Assembly: GCF_042242105.1 (NCBI RefSeq)
Contig: NC_092032.1
Location: 13,689,915-13,753,914 of the forward strand
Direction: 5' to 3'
From: Pempheris klunzingeri
Taxonomy: Eukaryota; Chordata; Actinopteri; Acropomatiformes; Pempheridae
Length of the DNA: 64,000 nucleotides
Below, piece after piece: positions 11,716-23,422 of this stretch (positions are counted from its first letter, which is position 1; each line of letters starts with the position of its first letter). The position numbers and the translations under genes are program-made. The notes beneath the pieces are model-generated. The model did no database searches. It saw nothing but the letters and a program-made list of their open reading frames with translations, and had not been told where the DNA came from.

Positions 11716-14600
11716 TTTGGAGGAGACCTTTATAATGAGCGCCGAGACCTGGCTGTTACGGAAAGATGACAACAACAGCTAAAAATACCCTCCATGTCAT
11801 CAACAACAGGAAAGTTGTAGGGAACGTCTCCATGGTCCTCAGTCCTGTCACCATTGACACGCAGAGTCCAGTTTAGCCTCCTTGCGTCATTTGGTGTTGG
11901 GGTGCCTCCCTAATTTTAGACTTCAGTCTGTTACAGGACACTGTCTACTTTACAGCGTCAAGTCACACACAGTTAAACCTACACAGCTTCCGTTTAAATA
12001 CTTTCAAAATAAAATCCTCATCGCCCCGCATGGCATTACAATCGAGAAATAGAATTGGAATTTGCAATTGGTTAAATGTAAGTGTCTATATAGCAGCAGA
12101 TGCTGACAACCAGTTCATAATATAAGCCACGGGGCGTTTTACAGGACCTATAAAAAGCCTATTCACGCCTGTTTTTATGTTTTTACGTTGAGTTAAAGTA
12201 GATTTAATGTGGCCTTAAATGAAAAAGTGAGCACAGACCTCTACAAAGTGATCTAAATTGATCACAAAATTAAATACAATGCAAATAAAGTGTTGGCATG
12301 AGCATTCACTCCTGTTGATAAGGCACCTTAATCATCAGTGGTGCCAATTGGACTGGATTAAATGGAATCACCTGTGTGACGTACAGGGTTTCATTTGACT
12401 TGTTAAGGAGACTAAAAGGGGTCTTGAGTATGAAATTAAGTTGTGTACACTTTATTTGCACTTTTGCTTGTACATAAACCTATTTGAAATCAGTTTATCT
12501 AGTTTATATAGTATCTATGTTTTGCCCATACTTTCTGTATTTGTCTTTTTCTGAATATTTGTAAACTATTGTGAAGAACCCTGTATTTAAAATGTGTTTT
12601 ATACCTATATTCATATCATCATCATCATTATCATTGCTGTTGTTGTCATTATGACTTAATCTAGGTAAGGTATGCCTTTCTGAAAAATGTTTTCCTCCTC
12701 TCGTGACAATGATATGACAAATCTTGAATTTAAAAGTTCAAATAACTTAAGATAAAGCCATAGTTAAGCCATCGTTTTTGGAAAACTGTGCAACCATGTG
12801 GTCACACTTAGTTTCTAATCAACTCCAGCCCAAAAAGATGTCAAGAATACACAAGTGCTCAAGATTTTATGTTTTCCTGCAATTAATAACTTGGATCATT
12901 TTCAAAAGAGTTTGTAAATCAGACTCTAGCTATGAGGACACGCCAAATGTGGGCTAACATACTAATTAAAGCCAGCACACTGTTGATAAAGGACAGGTGC
13001 CGGAAGGGGAAACCGCCTTATGTCCAGTACCAGTCACGTTGTGTGCAGACGTCTTGACGCAGCTCTCCATTTTCAGGTCCTGACTGAAGCGGAGCCTCAG
13101 TGTATGACAACGTGTCCACTAATGTAAAGGATTTGATGTGTCACAGTCAGATAAGTTTGGTGACAATGTGAAAATCAGTGAAGTGTTAAAGTAGGAAAAT
13201 GTCCTCCTTTTCCATTTATATCATACATCACAACATCTGGAAAAAAGATCATTTTAAAAATTAATTTAAAATCATGATTTTTTAATTATCATTTAATTAT
13301 TATTTAGAATTTAGTTAAATTACTTGTGAAATTATCGTTATTATCATTATTATTATTATAAGTAGTAGTAAAATTATTTAGATGTTTTGAATTATGAAAT
13401 AGGGTGTGACCCCCAGCATATAATAGTGGAAGTGATATTGACTCTCTGGTAAGAGCAGGCTGCTGCATGCCCAACCTGCTCCCATCTCTATTTTTAACAC
13501 ACTGACTGCTTCAGCTTGTCTGCTTGTCACACCACTGGTGTTTGGTAACAATGTGAGTGGTTGCTGGAAGAGTTACCTCAGTGCAGTCAGTTACAAATGC
13601 AGCTGTAAAGTAAAACTTAGAATGAAAATAAAACACATTATTGTATTTAGGCTCTCAGTGGTGGGTTGTCCTTGTGGATTTCTAATTATTCTGCCACACG
13701 TAGTTGTCGCCTATAGTGAAATATTATAAATTGGGGCGTCTTTGTGATGTTTGAAAACCATTCACCAAATAATTCTTCCTCCTGGGGAGGGCTTCATTGA
13801 GCCATCAGAGGGAGCCAGAGGACCTCCTGTTGGTGCAGCGCTCATGCGTTCCGGTAAAGTACCACAAGCGCACACGCGGAGGCGACATTTAGCTTCACGG
13901 GAAGAAACGACCGCCTGTCTGGAACAAATACATGCAAAGAGACGATGCTACAGCAGCTGTCGCAAGGTTGTGCACCGCATACAAATGAGAGCATTGATCG
14001 TTTCCTTCGCCGGAGCCTACTGTTGTTCTTCGGTAACCTGAACTGCTGCGCTAATATCCATCTGGCACACGGTTACCTACAATAAACCCTGATGTACACT
14101 GTATTTGACTCATTTCCCGCGAGAAACAGCCCACAACAGAGCGAGCTACAATAATAAAAGAGCAGTAGTACAAACAGAGCATATGTTGGTGTCACCATCA
14201 ACATAATACGGGTCCATTGTTGTCACACACGATGATATGGTGATGCAATATGAATTTAAGGAACAGCAGGACCCCAAAGTCTACACACACACGTACAGTA
14301 GGAGTGTTATAGAAGGGGAATACATATCACAGACAACTCTGCGTGATGCGTAATACAAATAGATAAAAGCACATGGTGCGTAAAGGTGATTAAACTCTTC
14401 GCCGAACACCACACAAACACACCATTTGGTCTAAACTGGACAAAACAACGCGTAGCCTGCAGCAACAATGCTGTGATTTTTCATCGGGGTTATTATTTAT
14501 TTACGATGCTACCACGAGGTCCGCAGTGCTCTCCAGCAGCCTGTCGTTGTTGTCACTCCGACTGCCCGCCTAAATGATCGCCTTTCTGCGCACCACTGTG
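11716..14600. other. OTUD1-TGIF1 divergent intergenic region
   Basis: Sequence between the two divergent start codons. Near OTUD1 it holds a CRE/ATF-like TGACGCAA (minus strand, about 11882-11889). The centre (12.4-13.4 kb) is AT-rich, with ATC/ATT simple runs at about 12615-12640 and 13335-13360. From 13.8 kb onward CpG frequency rises toward the TGIF1 5' end. No open frame here resembles a known protein. Confidence 0.5.
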
Positions 14601-14618
14601 TAAAATATCAGGGTGCTG

Positions 14619-14654
14619 GTGTGTGTCTGCGTGTGTGTGTGTGTATGTGTGTGT
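14619..14654. repeat. Interrupted (GT)n microsatellite upstream of TGIF1
   Basis: GT-rich run with C and A interruptions, about 460 bp upstream of the TGIF1 start codon. Confidence 0.85.
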
Positions 14655-14699
14655 TTTTGGCTTTGTTAGGGGGGTCTGCAGCAGTTACAGCACACCGAG

Positions 14700-15110
14700 A
14701 CTGTATGTGGAACAGGCCATGCTGATGTCAGAGATTTTTCCTCTGCCCTCCACGGTGGGAGGATCTCTGTGCGTTGAGTCACGCAGCTGTCAAAGATAGC
14801 TGTCACCCAGTTTCAGGATCAAACACACAGTCAATGAGAAAAGGGCTTTGAGCCGAAGGGACGCACAGATCTCAGGTAACCCCCTTAAACTAAAAACAAG
14901 GACGAGCAGAAGGGAAAAAACATCTAAAAGAAGAAGAAAAGGGGGGAAAGAAGCGAGTTTTGGTGAATAAGGATTTTCTCCAATATTCGGATACACGCTG
15001 TGGATATCTGGAGGAAAGAAGAAGAGGAGGAAAAAAAAAAAACACGGCATAACACAAAGACAATTTTCTTCTGCGCTTGACGAGGACAAAGTGGGCATTT
15101 TCGGACGGAG
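14700..15110 (+). promoter_or_regulatory. tgif1: TGIF1 promoter/5' untranslated region
   Basis: Sequence immediately upstream of the TGIF1 first coding exon. It contains CTGTCAA at 14787-14793 and GCTGTCA at 14799-14805, which match the TGTCA core bound by TGIF/MEIS-type TALE homeodomains. The last 230 nt are purine-rich. The start site of transcription is not determined and no clear TATA box is placed. Confidence 0.45.
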
Positions 15111-15126
15111 ATGAAGACGAAAAAGG
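15111..15126 (+). CDS. tgif1: TGIF1 coding exon 1 (M-K-T-K-K-G)
   Basis: A 16-nt coding segment, ATGAAGACGAAAAAGG, followed directly by the donor GTAGGT. Joined to the acceptor at 16983 it gives [19 protein letters not shown], which aligns with the human isoform start MKGKKGIVAASGSETEDED. The split glycine codon (G plus GT) restores the frame exactly, which is strong evidence that this tiny coding exon is real. The 5'UTR part of the exon lies just upstream. Confidence 0.85.
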
Positions 15127-16982
15127 GTAGGTGGGCTGCTTTAGAGAACAACCAAGTCAAAAAACGAGTTTAGATAACCAGAGGCGAGCGGACGGGACGA
15201 TTAACAGAGCGATTCCCCTCATATGCAAACCACGCAGTCTATTGTTTCCTTTCCAGACATGACAGAGGGCTTTTTCTGCCATGTGCTGGCGCGATGTCAG
15301 AAGTCGATTTAAGCAACGTTTGTCTACAAAATGTGATTTTTCTACATGTTTTTAGTGAAGTTTGGTCGCTGGAGCTCGGCTGCTTCGCCATGCGCGTTGT
15401 TTTTCTGGTCACGGTGTAATTAGGCTAACTTTCTAGCCACCACCAAACGTTAAAACTGAATTAAACGAGGCGTTTTGTTTGTTTGTTTGTTTTTTAGCGT
15501 GACTTGAGGGTCATTTGAGTGACGGACGCTTCGTTCGTGTCGAAGTTTGGTCAAAAAGTGAGGACGCGTTAAAGTTTGGCGACTATTGTGGATTCAAGGA
15601 GTTTGAAGTTTAGCGGGGTTTTCTTATAACCTGTGTGCGTGAAAAGTCGATAGTTTGTATCTTTAATCCAGCCACCGGTGACGGTAACACACTGGGCACC
15701 TTTTAAATTAATTAATCCAAATGTAGGCTAATGTTCATCCTGACCTCATTGTGGGAAGTTGCTGTTGCCTTGTTACATTCACGGACCTCGTGGTGCAGCG
15801 CGCACACACACAATAGAAAACCTCTTACAAGTTGCTTTAACTCACAAAACCAGCGTCTTCGTGGCCTTAGAAATGGATTTTTTTTTGCCCACCATGTGAA
15901 ACTGATATCTTGGAGGAAGTTAACTTTATGGCGAACTCGCTGTTTTCGTGTAGAAACTTTTGAATTGCATACAAAGAAGCACGCAGCCCCAGATTCTTTT
16001 GTTTAGTCTGGAGACGCTGATTTGCAACAGGTCTCCCCTCCCCCTTCCCCTCTCTCCAGCCTACGTAATTACCTCATCCTGTTGGCCGCTCAGACTTGGG
16101 AACTTTCTTATTCCCTTCCCACTAGTTTGTCCCAGAGCAGACTGCACACGGCTGGTGATTAAACATCCTCTGGGTTTCTGCATTTCCTTAATGGCTGCCT
16201 GCAGAGCAAGCTGCTGATATTCATTGTAGATAGAGGCCTGAGCAACTAGCAGCATCAAATTTAAAGAATATGTGCTGTGAGTTGTGTTCATGATTTTTGT
16301 CATGGAGCCTTTTTTTTTTTTTTTTTTTAAACTGATATGTTGTAAAAGCTGGACTTAAAATAGACAGTAAATCAGATCAAAGTGGGGCTCTAACAGTTTA
16401 TTAGCAGGTTTATTTCCCCCTGGCTAAAACTCCAGTAATTCAAAGGCCCCAAAATCCTGTTTGATCACGATTGACTTTGATTAGACATGTCTAAAATGCT
16501 AAATTAAAAAAGAAAGCAGCTCTGTAATCTTTGCAAATACACTGTTGCTGTTGTTCAAACAAAATCTCCCTTTATGCAGTGATTGTTCTTGTGGTCAGCT
16601 CAGTGTACTTAACTTATCCAAGCATGCAAGGTGTGCTCTCAGTCCCTGCAATAGACCTGGCTTGTATTTGTCGAGGCAGGTTTTATAACTGCCACAGCAT
16701 CAGACCAGCCTTTGTGACGTCCCCCCTCCATCCCTCCCTCGCTCCCTCCTCCTCCACCTCCTCCTCCTCACCCCCTCCCTCGCTCCTTATATGAATCACA
16801 TGGCTGAACTTGACAGTTTGCTTCTGACACATCAGCTGCCTCCCAGACAGCTTGCGTTTGATCGGCTGCGGCAGAGCGGCTGGGAGACTGACAGCGGGTT
16901 GGCTGACATAAGAGGATACATATTTGCCTTTGTCCCGTTCTCATACACTCTCTTCTCTCCTCACTTGTGCTCGCCTGCGCAG
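15127..16982 (+). other. tgif1: TGIF1 intron 1, with a possible internal promoter
   Basis: An intron bounded by GTAGGT and ...CCTGCGCAG. It holds a poly-T run at 16310-16328 and a long pyrimidine tract of CTCC/TCCC units at about 16722-16788. CTTATATGAATC (TATA-like) follows at about 16786, and there is TTGACAG at 16810-16816 and CTGACAG at 16888-16894. Mammalian TGIF1 uses several alternative first exons, so the 16.7-16.98 kb block could be a second start region. That is inference. Confidence 0.5.
16310..16328. repeat. Poly(T) tract
   Basis: About 19 consecutive T in TGIF1 intron 1. No attached retroposon body is recognisable. Confidence 0.9.
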
Positions 16983-17212
16983 GTTTAATGATGCTGTCAG
17001 GGAGTGAGACGGACGATGAGGACAGCGTGGATGCCCCTCTGGATCTGTCATCCAGCGCGGGGAGCAACGGGAAGAGGAAACGGCGGGGGAATCTGCCCAA
17101 GGAGTCGGTCCAGATCCTCCGGGACTGGCTGTATGAGCACCGTTACAACGCCTACCCCTCTGAACAAGAGAAAGCCCTCCTTTCCAAGCAGACTCAGCTC
17201 TCCACACTGCAG
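16983..17212 (+). CDS. tgif1: TGIF1 coding exon 2: CtBP motif and N-terminal homeodomain
   Basis: A 230-nt exon between acceptor GCGCAG and donor GTATGG, coding residues 6-82 of a 302-residue protein. It starts with an acidic segment ([10 protein letters not shown]) and the CtBP-binding motif PLDLS at residues 24-28. The basic start of the homeodomain follows ([20 protein letters not shown]), with the RYNAYP segment (residues 59-64) that carries the TALE three-residue insertion. It is nearly identical to human TGIF1 over this span. TGIF1 is a nuclear transcriptional repressor that binds CTGTCA sites and recruits co-repressors to SMAD2/3 and retinoid receptors. Confidence 0.95.
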
Positions 17213-18008
17213 GTATGGACACAGACATGACAGAAAAGATAATATTACCAGTAAACCCCTGGTGTATAAACAGACCACTGTTAAAGTCAAGAGCAAGAAA
17301 AGTGTCAGCTTGACTGAATCATTTCCTGTCTAGATGGCAAACAAAACATGACACATAAACAGTGAATTGAAGGTCATCCAAACCAGCTTGATATTGCAAC
17401 ATTAAAGCCTGAGACAACGGGAGTAAACTCACTCCCTGTGTGCTGTGGGCTTGGCTGAGGCACTTGGACAGGAATTTCCCTCCCTCCAGCCCCTTTCCAT
17501 CCCAGCTGTCTGGGAACAATGCAGAGTCATTTACATGGTTAGAGCTGCAAGTCTCCCTGAGCCAGTTACGACTAGCCTGGAGGACTGAGGAAAAAAGGAA
17601 GGGATGACTGTGAATACTGCTATGACAAAGGAGATTACTTTTTATTGAAAATTATTTTAAATGCACGATTAAAAATTCCAAACTAGACGCTTTAAAAGTT
17701 AATGTTGACCTTCTCCGAAGTTTGAAATGTGATCGTAATCTTTGGAGGTCTGTTTTTTCCATTTCTGCAGTCTTAGAATGATTTACAAGAAATGCTAATG
17801 GTGTGAAATATAGTGTGCCACGGGAAATGCTGCGTGTCTGATGGATGTTGTTTACACTCTCATTTCGATTTCTCTATTGAAAACACAGGTGCAAACCGCA
17901 CCTGGGGATAACTATAGCAGCAGATTTTCTTTTAAATCGCAAGGCAGAGCATTAGTGAGCAGTGTGATGCAGCTTTCTCACAGCATGAATTTTTCTTGTC
18001 TTTTCCAG
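17213..18008 (+). other. tgif1: TGIF1 intron 2
   Basis: A 796-nt intron bounded by CAG/GTATGG and TTTTCCAG/GTGTGC. It splits the homeodomain between helices 2 and 3, the position I recall for TGIF genes. I see nothing else identifiable in it. Confidence 0.85.
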
Positions 18009-18671
18009 GTGTGCAACTGGTTTATTAACGCACGGCGGCGACTCCTCCCGGAGATGCTGAGGAAAGATGGCAAAGATCCCAACCAGTTCACCATATCCAG
18101 GAAAGGAAGCAAGGCTGGCGACAGCTTCTCTGACAGCTCCCAGTCCCCGAAACACAGCAGCCCTGCAGCAGGTACAGAGGAGAGCTACGACAAACGTGTT
18201 CTCCACCCCTCCAGCTTCGAGCCCGCCATGTCCGGTGTCCTGAGGAAGGCAGCGTCTCCCTCCATCCCCTCTCCAACCTCCGTGTCGCCCTCTCCGGGGC
18301 TCATACCCACCCGCCCTTCTGTCATCTGTCACACCACTGTCACCACAGCGATGCAGGCCAGCCCGACAGCCTCCCACCCCTCTGTGCCAGGAATGAACTG
18401 CGACAGGGCAGCCGAGCTGTTGAAGTCTGCACAGGCGCTGCTCAGGTGTCGGGATGAAGGGCCAGGCAGCCAGTCACTCCCCGCCACTACCACCATCCTC
18501 AGCAGCACCGGCATGGAGGGCAACCTGAGCCCCCGCAGCGGGCTCTTCAACACCCCTCCCCCCACCCCTCCAGACCTCACACAAGACTTCAGCGGCTTCC
18601 AGCTCCTGGTGGACGTGGCCCTCAAACGGGCTGCAGAGATGGAGCTGCAAGCCAAACAGCTGGTCTCCTAA
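18009..18671 (+). CDS. tgif1: TGIF1 coding exon 3: recognition helix and C-terminal repression region
   Basis: This exon codes residues 83-302 and the stop codon. It opens with the recognition helix [20 protein letters not shown] (Asn89 and Arg91 at the DNA-contact positions), then [15 protein letters not shown] Ser/Pro-rich middle contains SVICHTTVT, which is conserved with human. The C-terminus, [20 protein letters not shown] then [19 protein letters not shown], matches human TGIF1 closely and corresponds to its SIN3-binding repression region. The middle (about residues 110-230) is longer and less conserved than in mammals, giving 302 rather than 272 residues. The human-like N-terminal isoform and the matching C-terminus favour TGIF1 over TGIF2. 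Confidence 0.95.
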   Translation: MCNWFINARRRLLPEMLRKDGKDPNQFTISRKGSKAGDSFSDSSQSPKHSSPAAGTEESYDKRVLHPSSFEPAMSGVLRKAASPSIPSPTSVSPSPGLIPTRPSVICHTTVTTAMQASPTASHPSVPGMNCDRAAELLKSAQALLRCRDEGPGSQSLPATTTILSSTGMEGNLSPRSGLFNTPPPTPPDLTQDFSGFQLLVDVALKRAAEMELQAKQLVS

Positions 18672-19049
18672 AGGGAGAAAGTGACAGAGGAGGAAGAGGA
18701 GTGAATAGAGACTGACTTTGTGTCTCGACTATGGAACTCCTCTGAGTTCAGTGACTTGTCTGCACGCAACAGAGAACAAATCCACACGAAAGCCTGATCA
18801 TTTCTATTTTTGGTATACCAATCAAATTGATGAGGATGTTTTTTTATGGAAAAAAAACTGTATCAAGGTGCCTTGGCTGTAAGTTGTTTATTCATTTCAC
18901 ATACATGCGTATGTATCTACATGTGTATCTTATTTGCACACAGGGACCAAAAATGTTATCAGAAAAATGCTGCCTGTCTTATGTCTTTCCATTAAACTGT
19001 ATATCATTTTAGAGAACGGAGCAAGAGCTAGAATCGGCCCTCCTTCACA

Positions 19050-19070
19050 GACCGATCGGACGGATCGGTC
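19050..19070 (+). other. Inverted repeat (stem-loop) in TGIF1 3'UTR
   Basis: GACCGATC and GATCGGTC are exact reverse complements separated by five bases (GGACG). In RNA this would form a GC-containing 8-bp hairpin with a 5-nt loop. It is unusually CpG-rich for this 3'UTR. Confidence 0.7.
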
Positions 19071-19615
19071 GCAACCACACGTTTACTGTTAAACATTTCA
19101 GAGATCAGTTCATAATTGATCTGCCTCGTTTGTTTGCACACTAAAGGCAGAGGACGGTCATCTCAGTGTCTTAAACATACTTTGCTCTTGGCATCTATGA
19201 CAAACTTATTCACTACTGTAGTAATGTTATGTGTTTTCATGAGTATAAGTATAGTTTTGATTTTGTAATTTACTTTTAGCTATTTTAAAAGAAAACCTCC
19301 TATGCTTTTTTTTTTTTTTTTTTCCCCACCAAGGGATATTTCAGATGACCAATGTAGCAGGTTCTTAGTCTGAGCCTTCATCCCATCACTCAGCGAAAAC
19401 GACGGCCAGTGGACTGGAAAATTAAACACTACAGATGTCTTTTCTGCATTTGCTGTTTTACAACCTGACAAAGACAGCATTTTTGAAATCACCAAAAAAA
19501 GCATTTTCATGTATAATAGGACCATGTGTATAGTTAATGTGACATGATGCCCAATGATGTGATTTCTTTTCATACTGTGCAATGTTTGTGGCAAATAGGG
19601 GTCACATGGGATTCA

Positions 19616-19621
19616 AATAAA
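19616..19621 (+). terminator. tgif1: TGIF1 polyadenylation signal AATAAA
   Basis: A canonical hexamer about 945 nt after the stop codon, followed by a T/G-rich stretch (GTTTTGTTTTTCT) as expected downstream of a cleavage site. Confidence 0.65.
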
Positions 19622-19640
19622 GTTTTGTTTTTCTACATCT

Positions 19641-21080
19641 CAGAACTGATCATTTGGTATTTTCCCTCCTGCGGATCACTCAATCGCTCAAAATCTGATG
19701 TGCATTTTTACAGGCTGTATTCTTTTAAATCCCACTGAACTTTGTGAAGATTACAGATTTACCCCTCAAGGATAAGGAGAGTGTATTGAGTCAGAATGTT
19801 CAGTAAATAAAAGCAGGGCGTATGAGAGGAGAGCATAGCGCTCGTGTCTTTCCACAGGCTACCGTTAGGCATTCAGAGACATTCCTGTGTGAGGTTTACA
19901 ACAGCTCCTGCCAATTAGCATAATCCTGCATAAATTAACACAAGCATACAGCAGACGTCAACAGTTTCTTGCCAGCGGGGCTTTATGTGTGTCTGTGTCT
20001 CAATAGAGTCAATGTAAGGCAGCTTACAAGCGAGTGCACTGGCTCGTTCGAGGCCAGGAGGACAGCTGTTCCCTTCTGGTCCTGCTAAAGCTTCTCTGTT
20101 GGCCTCAATAGGATTTGTTGTCTATATTTGCTGAGACAGCCACCCTTTCATTCATGACACGTTCTTCTCCAAAGCTCAAAACAAGTATTTTTTTTGTGAT
20201 TTGAAAGGAAAAACAACCTTTGCAGAGGTTGTCTTTAGTTTCATTAAAAAGATGCCAGGAACGATTAGTGCTCCATGCTCACTAATCAGCTGGACGCTCT
20301 GTGCAGATGGTCTATCAAAGTAATCACTTAAAAACATAAATAATCATTATGATATTGGTTAGTCAGGGGCTGGAGCATTGTGCCAAAAAAACCTGCCCCT
20401 GCTGGTCATTAACAAATGTTCAGAAAGCATTTTGAATGTTCCACCTTCTGTCAGATGTGGCCTGTCATAAGTGACAGCTTGTGTGGTGGAGGTTGGGTCC
20501 AAAATTGGGGATGTAATCACTAAATCACTAAACAGGCCTCCCAGCACAGTGTGGGCAGTTGTAGCCCACCATGGTGGGACATCTGAGAGGTAGACACACC
20601 CAGGGCCGGGGGTTTATACAAAGATGACACCCACTTCCACAGCCCCCTCTTTCACCCACCCCCTCCCACTCCTGAACTCTGCCCACTGAGGTCAGCATGC
20701 CTCCCATCAGCATGACTGATGTGTGAATGACGAATCACCAGAAGCGGCATGTACAGGAGTGACGGGGCTAAGCCAAGGCCAAAAGTGCTGTGTAATTATG
20801 GGGATCCGCCCCTGCGGAAGGGAAATGCCCTAAAAACACAGCATGCTGGCCTTGTAATCTGTTTAATTATATTCCAATAGAAAACACATGTGGAGACAAG
20901 AAAAAATAAACACCACAAAATTATGGCAATGATATTTTTTAATGCTGATAAGAGCTCATACACGTGCCATAACATCAACAGTGTAATAACATTAATTACA
21001 AAATGTATATCTGCTTAATATGTTATTTGATTGGGTTTTTAGTTTACATTTACATAGGGAAACATTCATTTATGTACAAA
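19641..21080. other. TGIF1-DLGAP1 convergent intergenic region
   Basis: Space between the two tail-to-tail genes. I see no open frame with homology and no named repeat. Confidence 0.5.
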
Positions 21081-21082
21081 GG

Positions 21083-21088
21083 TTTATT
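21083..21088 (-). terminator. dlgap1: Candidate DLGAP1 polyadenylation signal AATAAA
   Basis: TTTATT on the plus strand gives AATAAA on the DLGAP1 strand, about 2.3 kb after its stop codon. ATTAAA variants also occur nearer the stop (for example around 22470), so the true end is uncertain. Confidence 0.3.
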
Positions 21089-23422
21089 TGAATGTTTTTC
21101 TCTTGATATAACTACATCACAAGCTTCAGAATGGCCAGAATTGCTGGAGTGTCTTTTGAGTTTAGCAATTAACCATGATCCAACATTCTGGTTTCTAACT
21201 CCCTGCTATATCAGGAGTATTATATTGATATGTTAATATAATAAACATAAATAAGAAGTCAATAATTTGACAGACAAGTCAATTCAAATACAAGTTCCAA
21301 GGTAAAAATACTAAAATGAGCTTCATCTACATAAAATGGCATTAAGTTTGAACTATTGTTACTTTTATGCAGCCTCTCTAAAATTCGACCAACTAAAGGA
21401 AATATAAGTCGTACTGTACGGTTACTTCATCACTCGAGTTCCTTCACAAACGTCTTTCAATGACAACTTCAGGTAGCTGTTTAATAGGGACAAATAGCAG
21501 GAATATATCCTTACCTATAGATATTCAATGGCACAAAACTTTCAGATCAATACAGACAAGTGGACACCAAAGTCCTGCTATTCAGATATCAAAACAATTA
21601 TGTGATGGCTAAACCGGCTCAGGATTGTCTCCACATTCAAGCAGCTGACAGAAATACCTTGTTACATTGGTGTAATTAGGGCTGAGATGTTCAGTAGGAA
21701 CATCACTAAAAAGATGGCAGGGATACTATTCCCTTGTTTAAGATCATGGCCTATCCTTGTGGCTGGGGTTATATACAGTAAGAGACAAAGCCATGGGTCA
21801 CATAAAATCACTCTCTCACACACACACACACACACACACGCACACACAAACACACTTCTTCCCCTGAGACTGCTGTTGTGCTCGACTATCATATTAGAAA
21901 TTAAGGCTGATCACTGAAACAGAAAAGACAAAAAAGGTGCCTTTCATGCAAAAGAACCAACATAAATAAAACATAAACACAGTATAAGGGCCTTGTTGTC
22001 AGTGCATAATAATAATCACAATGTCAATAAACAGTCATTGTTCTCCTAATAAATAAATTAAACATGAATACAAAATATTACAAATTGGGTTTTTTTTCGT
22101 ATGACCTTCAAATAACTGCTTCATTTGGAGGCAGAGATAGTGCACACACAGTGAGGAGAAAATAGTCCCTTTTCAGTCCTTTAGTCTCAATACTGTCAAT
22201 AAACCTCTCTTGTCTAAAAATGACATAATAAAATATAGTACAACTACCTGTTTTGTACCAAATGTCAGTATTTTAGCATTATAACATTGAACACAACATG
22301 AGAAAGGATTAAACCTGTTTAGAAAAGACAAAAATATCAGTTACCTTGTGTCAGCATGCATGTCATGTCATTATACTGTATGTTCTTTATACAAACAAGT
22401 TCTGCTCAGTTTCAAATGTGACAAAAGGGGTGGTGTGTTTACAGTTTGTTGATCCTGCTACCTTAATCTTTAATTATAACTAGGACCATTCCGGCCCAGA
22501 AAAATAGGAAGCACTTGAAATTAACATCTGAATCACTATGCACACGCTCTTTCCCTCACTCACACACACACGCACAGATTAGGTTTGTGGCATTTTTGAA
22601 CAGTGATTCTTTCAGTGGATTGAACCCTTTCCAGAACCCCAAAATCTGCTTCTGGCTCACCTCACCTGGAGGAGTGAAATCTGACCTCTTGACCTCTGCT
22701 ACAGGATCGGCCTCCTGCTGCTGGACAGACCCATTTGCAAACAGAAGACAATTTGTGTCACTGATAGTTGGCCAAATAGAAACTGAAACTGAACTGAGTT
22801 TCCTTGTCTGGTCTTATCACTATAATGTCTGATCTCATTATACAAACCAAAAACGTCCCACCTTGTGGTTCATGGGATTTTATACCAATACAATTCAAAT
22901 AAAATCAAATATGAGTCATTAGGTCTGGTCTCTCCATTTGATTTGATGCATTTGGTCTGAGCAGATCAGATCAAATACATCACTCGTGTCTGTTTGCATG
23001 TAAATACATACACACACTCCACACGGACATGCATGCTCTCTCCCTGTTTTCCTCATTTTCGGCACCTGAAACACTAGAACGCGAAGCATCACTGCTGTGC
23101 TACACCTGGCTTACTTTGTAATATCAGGTCACTTAAAAAAAGGGATTTATAAGATACTTCTTTGAGAGTGAGGGATGGGGTGAGTGTACAGGAAGAGGAG
23201 GAACTGCTACATCAAAGCTGGGAGAAGGAAATGAGGGAGGGGGGGTAGACAAATAAATAAATAAATACTGTAAATATACATTTCTTGTTCAAACAGCTTC
23301 CATCGTGACTGCCCCCCACAGTTATCTGGGAAGTCCGCAAAAAAACTTTGATAATGTTATGTTAGCACCCTAGCCTTACCATTCAGTGCTTTTGTGTGTA
23401 TGGGCATGTGTGTTTGCGTGTC
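21089..23422 (-). other. dlgap1: Probable DLGAP1 3' untranslated region
   Basis: AT-rich non-coding sequence downstream of the DLGAP1 stop. Mammalian DLGAP genes have multi-kilobase 3'UTRs, so most of this may be transcribed. It includes a CA repeat at 21817-21839 and (AAAT)n near 23250-23267. The extent is inferred. Confidence 0.4.
21817..21839. repeat. (CA)n microsatellite
   Basis: About 11 CA units, continuing into an imperfect CGCACACACAAACACAC run. Confidence 0.9.

Larger units (their letters stand above)
18672..19640 (+). other. tgif1: TGIF1 3' untranslated region
   Basis: Runs from the TAA stop to a canonical poly(A) signal at 19616-19621. An ATTAAA at 18991-18996 could serve a shorter form. 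It contains a perfect 8-bp inverted repeat at 19050-19070 and a poly-T run near 19306-19323. The end point is inferred. Confidence 0.6.

Noticed and set aside
11716..11775. A 20-codon N-terminal extension of OTUD1
   Set aside because: There is no ATG in it, and the homology with human OTUD1 starts at the MHLYNSV methionine at 11715.
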